Source: Caprella mutica (lineage: Eukaryota; Arthropoda; Malacostraca; Amphipoda; Caprellidae). From it: DNA of 64,000 nucleotides. The notes under the pieces were generated by a model. The model was not told the DNA's origin. It ran no database searches and worked only from the letters and a program-made list of their open reading frames with translations. A program made the translations under genes and the position numbers. Every line of letters starts with the position of its first letter. Position 1 is the first letter of the stretch. This document shows positions 59,701-64,000 of the stretch, one piece after another. The stretch covers positions 542,414 to 606,413 of the forward strand of contig CANNZV010000426.1 in the NCBI GenBank assembly GCA_947561585.1. The letters are read 5' to 3'.

Positions 59701-61656
59701 ATAATTCAAATCTTTCTTTTTTCTAAAATACAAATAAAATCCCTTTAATAAGTTTGTATTTTTGTACAGTAGTACAGTCATTTTTTGTTTTAACAATATT
59801 AATGTCAAATTATTGCTTAGTAAGAATAAAGTATATCGTGTGACATTGCAATGTTCAATAAAATCTAATAATGGAAATATATAATTTTATATAGAATTAT
59901 TTCTTACTAAATGCTATCGGTAGACTGCGCCACAATCAGTGGCGCCATCTTGTAAATAAACCAATTGAGATAAGTTTCTATCTAGATTCTAGCTCAAGTG
60001 AAGAGATTGCTTTTCTTTAAACTATTACTTGTGTACGAATTCACATAATCTTTTCACCATTTTGACGCAAACAAAGGTTGATTACTGCATTCATAAAATA
60101 ATATAAAAACAACAAACATACTCACGTACTCAGTGCTAATGTTTCCGCTAGGTGTCGTTAATTTTATTATACACTTTTGTATGAACATTTTAAAAATAAT
60201 TCAGCATTCAAATACTACATAACTAAATATTTTGAATCGATTTAAAACTAATTTGGCGATTGTTTAATTTTGACTTTACTGTCCCTTTAAGAATTGGTGC
60301 TAAAAACTTCGCTAATTTATATGATGGAGTATTGTATGATTTAAACTTAAATTTATTTTTGAAGAGAGATTTGTGAATAAAGGCAAATGAAGGTTTTTGT
60401 ACTATTTCTTTAGAAAAACAAAGTAAATACTTTGTTTAATGACGAATAACTTTATAAGAAACCAAAACTCACTTGTGTCCTTTGATGGGGCCGAAACACC
60501 AGGTAAATACCGATCAATCAAGTTCCCGTATCGACGAGTAACATTTCCAAAGTCATCCAGGCAATCACAAGTTTCCTGATGATCAATCTCGTTAAAGTGA
60601 CTAGTAGCATATACAAGGAAGATTTTAGCCACGTATACATAGTAACTAATGTAGTTTCCAAGATAAACAAATTTACTTTCATCTCGACAGACAAAACGAA
60701 GTAGATTCATAGCTTGATTGCAGTATGCATTGCACATCACATACCTGTACAGAAAGCAAGAAAAAGAAAATACAAACACAGTTATTATGCTAACCGGAAA
60801 AACACATTTGATATGAAATTCACGTTACCATTTCAATTCAAGTATTGCATACCTTCGACTGTGATAGCTGGTACTTGCTAATTTAAGAAACATCAGTAGC
60901 AATGTATTCATAAGTAGGTCATTATCGCTGTCTGATTTCTCCGAATCCTCCAACAAATATTTTAATGATGGAATAGGGTATTTTTTTGCTCCGATAAGAA
61001 TAAACATAATCGGTTTGCTAATTTCTTTGTCAGTTACTTTCATCTTAATTCTGATGAAGCTAACAGTTTGGTCGAGTAAATCTTTTCTGAAGCGATTTAG
61101 CACACGTCTATCTTCATCAGTCGGAGATTTCTCTTTGGCGTCGTACACTCCAAGAAGTCTGTGAAAGTTTTCATCCAAATATTTCTCGTATTGTTCATGA
61201 TGCTTCGGAAGAGTGAATATTTTGTGCAAATCCGAGTTAAAGTTTGTAGGCGGACTGAAATATAAAACAATTAATATATTAAGTCGACATTCATCGAAGG
61301 CAATTGGGATAAATCACATCTCATTCAAAACTAAAATAAAGAAATTTCAAAAGTTTAAGAAGGGACATCGAAAACTCTAGGTTGGATGTCAATATAGTCT
61401 TAAAAAGATTATCAGTGTAAGTTTAATGGCCTTTAAATTTGTTTTACATTATTATTATCTTTTGAAAGGGTTGAAAACCACTGCAGTATGTAGCCAGCGA
61501 TTTAATAAATATATATACGTATCAGAATAGCTTCTGGATCAGTCGTTTCATTTTTAAGCTATTCAAAACAACAAGGAGGCGCAGGCCCGTGGTATCTTAC
61601 TTCGGAGTGAAAATTAAAGCTTTTAAAATGTTATTAGAAAAGCTAACGCTGTCCAT
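47604..61656 (-). CDS. Gene B: 10-exon paralogue of gene A, 39-bp repeat exon
   Basis: Exons, 5' to 3' on the minus strand: 61656-61601, 61254-60853, 60744-60473, 54791-52056, 51482-51283, 51063-50917, 50809-50643, 49287-49145, 48934-48247, 47748-47604 (stop TAA). The joined length is 4956 nt, exactly 1652 codons. Intron phases equal those of gene A throughout. Residue similarity to A is clear in exons 2, 3 and 5-10 but absent from the repeat part of exon 4. Domain order: N-terminal Cys/Tyr helical module (1-244), Glu/Lys/Gly/Pro repeat exon (244-1156), C-terminal helical module (1156-1651). The start ATG (61656) was chosen because it gives MDSVSFSNN, a length and phase match to gene A exon 1. 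It is the least certain exon. I do not recognise the family. Confidence 0.83.
47811..48215 (-). repeat. SINE-like dispersed repeat, gene B intron 9
   Basis: Same family and same orientation as the copy at 7314, and in the equivalent intron of the paralogue. It contains AGCGCTATCCTCTGAAACTG and CGTAGTTGAAGAGCATAACC. It is probably an insertion older than the gene duplication. Confidence 0.65.
48247..49287 (-). CDS. Gene B exons 8-9: helical core with duplicated basic segment
   Basis: Exon 8 (49287-49145) contains FEALTTVIAVYVDFTYNF. Exon 9 (48934-48247, 688 nt) contains LQLDFTLKRLLFLKNVIEKY, then two successive basic segments, SPKKRRRSSKGGKSKKPDKL and SPKHRKKSSKGGKPDKLKK. These look like an internal duplication absent from A and resemble nuclear localisation signals. 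An acidic linker follows, then LGTLYQNIIPFIYKTL, the counterpart of LGSLYKEIIPAVAITL in A. The donor is AG/GTACTT. Confidence 0.85.
50225..50436. mobile_element. Palindromic MITE in gene B intron 7
   Basis: TGCCTTGTTACACGGTGCGA at the left, and TCGCACCATGTAACAAGGCC at the right. The interior hairpin contains ACAGTGGACAGCAGCTGTCC. It is about 200 bp with no coding potential. Confidence 0.7.
50643..51482 (-). CDS. Gene B exons 5-7: start of C-terminal helical module
   Basis: Exon 5 (51482-51283, 200 nt) contains LQNAMALLSGSLHTKERLAV and uses a weaker GTGATA donor. Exon 6 (51063-50917, 147 nt, phase 0) starts TVEFEIQKKG and is Cys/Gln-rich (ICFFCQLYQGYSVLMQ). Exon 7 (50809-50643) encodes EEIKALTAFCSYITKAM and the hydrophobic run FTLVSLLMKIAIFLPLKVLV, aligned to the hydrophobic run in A exon 7. 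Introns 5 and 6 are short (219 and 107 nt). Confidence 0.84.
52056..54791 (-). CDS. Gene B exon 4: 2736-nt repeat-coding exon
   Basis: Acceptor TTTTCTCAG, donor G/GTGAG, phases as in gene A. It begins CPDHYAVGPRQIRR (A has CPMFYR), runs through about 58 13-residue units, then a unique acidic/Ser segment with a basic patch (KQKKRRASAKDSS), and ends FDVNKFLDKL (A has FNVHKFTEQF). The exon is therefore homologous to gene A exon 4 at both edges, with a different repeat in the middle. The repeat region is dense in Glu, Lys, Gly and Pro and should be disordered and strongly hydrophilic. Confidence 0.85.
52420..54712 (-). repeat. 39-bp coding minisatellite of gene B (STEGDGGPPEKKE)
   Basis: About 58 tandem 39-bp units in frame. 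There is a clear gradient from the protein N-terminal side: LPEGSGRPLERKE and LPEGSGMPMERKE units first, then STEGDGGTLERKE (3 units), then STEGDGGPPEKNE (3 units), then a long near-uniform run of STEGDGGPPEKKE. Almost every unit carries a GTCGAC hexamer. Rare single-base variants (GDVG, GDDG, GDCG) sit in pairs or singly, as expected from local duplication. Confidence 0.96.
55085..55780 (+). mobile_element. 0.8-kb TA-flanked transposon, copy 3, truncated, in gene B intron 3
   Basis: Starts CAGACATTACCCGCTTTAAT and follows the other copies through the TTGGTATCATGAATACCAAT hairpin and CCTCATCTGGATTACAAT. It then stops before the right terminus. It carries a small internal duplication (GATAAACTACTCTAGA). 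Confidence 0.72.
57981..59442. repeat. 14-bp satellite, about 104 units, in gene B intron 3
   Basis: Tandem AAATCTAATTCTTA over 1462 bp. I see no substitution in any unit, which implies very recent expansion or a homogenised or assembly-extended array. It lies within the 5681-bp intron 3 of gene B, between the N-terminal module and the repeat exon. Stops occur in all frames, so it is not coding. Confidence 0.97.
60473..61656 (-). CDS. Gene B exons 1-3: N-terminal Cys/Tyr helical module
   Basis: Exon 1 (61656-61601) is short with a GTAAGA donor. A weak acceptor (TTGAAG) ends 20 nt before the ATG, mirroring the 22-nt leader in gene A. Exon 2 (61254-60853) is 402 nt, the same as in A, and ends SDNDLLMNTLLLMFLKLA then YHSRR. 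Exon 3 (60744-60473) opens RYVMCNAYCNQAMNLLRFVC and contains VYVAKIFLVYATSHF and CDCLDDF. The four cysteines shared with A are in register, and B has one extra Cys after MCNAY. Intron 2 is 108 nt and, unlike that of A, contains a stop in frame. Confidence 0.8.
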
Positions 61657-61676
61657 ATGAAGTGATTGTTTTAAAA

Positions 61677-64000
61677 CTTCAATAAGATGTATAAAAGATA
61701 AATTTTTCAGTGAAATCCCGTCATAGTCAACTTGTATTTAATAGAAACCAATTCTCCATCAATCTAAGTTAATGAAATCTAAGTTAGGTAAATTATCCAT
61801 AGGATAATTTAGGACAACGTCCTAGAGCTATCACGAGTACTTCAGTGGATCATTGAATTCGAAGATTTATCTTTGTATATGTCAACATATAGGTCAACTA
61901 TATGTCACCTCGGCTGGCGCTCTGCGGATTACAGTCCTGGCGAAAGTTCATCCGGCCGGACTTGGATGAGTGTTCCTACGGCAGATTTAATTGACTGAAA
62001 CTTTTTTTTAAAGTGGACGGAAAATAAAACTCTGTACAAGAATTAATATTTGCACACTAAACCAAAATTTCTCAAAAATACCTTGAAAGCGCAGTGTGGC
62101 TCTTAGAAATTCGTCAAAAAGCGAAGTAGCAAAAGAAAGTCTTTTTGCATACGAAACTGTAGTGCGATACTACGCCTTGTAGTGCTACTTTGAAGTGCTT
62201 AGTGTGTAGTTCCAAGTTAGCATAAGATAAAGACCCTTTAAAATGTGCAGTGCCACTTAATAGTGCTATTGCCCTTTTTAAACATAAGGACAATCGAGGT
62301 ATGTTGCTTGCCTGACGTCATAACAGAAACACTCATTGAATCATGTTGAAGACAATTTAAGAACATAACATTAGGAAAACTGTTTATTTATTTCCATGAG
62401 TCCATTTATGTTATTCACACTGTTTAACTAATATTCTAATTTTTGTGTGTTGCCTTGTTAAGGTCACTGTCACAAATCACAATTTATGACAATATTGATA
62501 GGTAGCGATAATCGAATGATTTGTGACTGACATAAGCAAGGGAACAAATTTAACCAGATAATTACGGGTTTAGCTGGTTAAATAATTTATTAAATATATA
62601 TATTTGCTAAAATAAATACCAATTAATAAATAGTTTAACAAATTAACCTTCTTTGATTGTTTTGAATACGATTTTATAGTGTTGATGTTATGACGTCACG
62701 CACACAATATACCTCGATTGTCTTTATAATATTTTAATTCTATTACCCGCTTTTGAAACCAGATGGCGCCACAATGCACTTTTGAAATAGAAATTGGCGG
62801 AGTATTATATATTATTGAGTTTAATATCTTTGGTATTACCGTGCTACCCAATTCAATCTTGCAATATGTTTTGCTATCTCTTTAGGTGTGTTCGCTTTAA
62901 ACATTTCTGTTGATGTGCAAAATACGCATTGAATCTTTCATTTTCATCCTATTATAATTTCCCATAATGGCTTGCTAGAAAATTTTGGAATAGCTGGCTA
63001 GGAGTTAGTCGATCTAAAATTTTTAGTTTTACATATATTCGTATTAATATTTAGATGTGGATAAGCATTGATATCATCCATGTAAATAGTACAGCAAAAC
63101 CTCGTAGTAGAGGAGAGTTACGTTCCAAGTTTGTTTGGTCTAGTAAGAAACTCACTTTATTAGTTTCCTACTAGACCAAAATAGTTTACTATAAGAGTAA
63201 AGCGGTGACTTTAATATTTCGATAACTATTTGTTCATGATAACTTTGATGCCAAATTAATGGTTACTATCATACCAATTTTGAAGGGAAACACATTTTGA
63301 ACAGCATGTTTTTTTTATTCAATTAAAATTAATATAATATTTTTTCAAATTATAATTTTATGAAATTAGAATTGTCTTCACTCTATCTAGTTTTCAGTAA
63401 CTTTTCACATCAACTTTTTTTTAGCACAGACTCTACTATAAAATCTCAAACCGATCCTGCCTTATGCTTTATCCTAAAAGCAGCATAAATAAATAAAAAA
63501 TATAATTCAAATTAAAGAATTATCTTTGAAACAGTATTGCAATTATTACTCCTGGTAATTTTTACACTAGAATAACAGTCAGGTGACAAAAATTGTGTTT
63601 TGTCTAGTACGAGGTTTTTTCCAGAACAGTTTCAAATTTTTTTTGGTCTACTAGGAGGTTTGTCTACTAGGAGGCTGGTCTAAAGCGATGTTTTGCTGTA
63701 CTTTTCTAGATTTGATGAAATTAGGACTCAAGAAATAAAGTACAAGTAAAGTTCGTACAATGCCCAGTACATGTACCGGAAAAGTGTCCTCGTTCGTTGT
63801 AACTATACATTAATTTGTTTAGTTGGGGAATATAAACTTTGCAAGTTCTTTAACCGCATTTCAAAGAGATCCTAAGGCAGGTAGACAATCTCTCATTATT
63901 ATAGGAAAATTGTAATCCAATGTTATACAATTAACTTATTTAAATGTAAAAAATAATAAGGTAGATATATCTAACTTGTAAAATATAGAATAGTCACACC
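61677..64000. other. Upstream flank of gene B
   Basis: Holds the MITE at 62285. From about 63745 (GCCCAGTACATGTACCGGAA) it resembles 23240 onward, upstream of gene A, then 26030-26420, with the LINE absent. A TTGTTTGGTCTAGTAAGAAA motif recurs in inverted and direct forms at 63130-63680, suggesting another degenerate element. No gene or promoter can be called. Confidence 0.45.
62285..62727. mobile_element. GACGTCA-type palindromic MITE, copy 2
   Basis: Uninterrupted copy of the element at 31021. TAAGGACAATCGAGGTATGT is at the left, and GTTATGACGTCACGC then ATACCTCGATTGTC at the right. Outer similarity (CGCCAATTT and GGTATTACCG) continues to about 62855. The interior has GTCACAAATCA on both arms. 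Confidence 0.75.

Overview
The window is AT-rich nuclear DNA of a multicellular eukaryote, almost certainly an arthropod and most likely an insect. The evidence is spliced genes with GT-AG introns, a Jockey/CR1-type LINE, hAT and mariner-type elements with intact target-site duplications, SINE-like dispersed repeats, and an 18S-ITS1 rDNA fragment. I cannot fix the order; a sap-feeding hemipteran is possible but unproven. There is no bacterial-style operon, tRNA or CRISPR.

The main content is a pair of paralogous minus-strand genes, each rebuilt here as 10 coding exons. Gene A has its coding exons between 21515 and 6716 (about 1872 aa). Gene B has its coding exons between 61656 and 47604 (about 1651 aa). 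All nine introns fall at equivalent positions with identical phases (2,2,1,1,0,0,2,1,2), and several exons have identical lengths (402 and 402, 200 and 200). Each protein has an N-terminal helical Cys/Tyr-containing module (exons 1-3), one giant low-complexity exon (exon 4), and a C-terminal helical module with a basic, NLS-like insert (exons 5-10). I do not recognise the family. Exon 4 of each gene carries a different in-frame minisatellite: two 36-bp arrays in A (about 29 and 45 units) and one 39-bp array in B (about 58 units). The flanks of the exon are conserved, so the repeats arose independently in the same exon.

Layout: 1-6.7 kb is non-coding with MITEs, SINE-like copies and a G-rich mini-array. 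6.7-21.5 kb is gene A, whose introns hold a 1.0-kb foldback element and a 0.8-kb TA-flanked transposon. 21.5-33 kb is repeat-rich: a frameshifted LINE (23.3-25.3 kb), a 19-bp satellite (26.6-27.6 kb), a mariner-type foldback (28.6-29.3 kb), and a 0.75-kb transposon nested in a second MITE (31.0-32.2 kb). 33.6-39.4 kb is a diverged, direct-orientation copy of 0.5-5.1 kb. 40.2-40.8 kb is an rDNA fragment. 43.0-46.7 kb holds two inverted hAT elements, each with a perfect 8-bp target duplication. 47.6-61.7 kb is gene B, whose 5.7-kb intron 3 contains a 1.46-kb array of about 104 seemingly identical 14-bp units. 61.7-64 kb is non-coding with another MITE copy.

The most plausible history is duplication of a block carrying an undescribed, repeat-prone gene, followed by independent satellite births and transposon insertion. 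All gene models are inferred from splice signals and paralogue comparison only, without transcript support.
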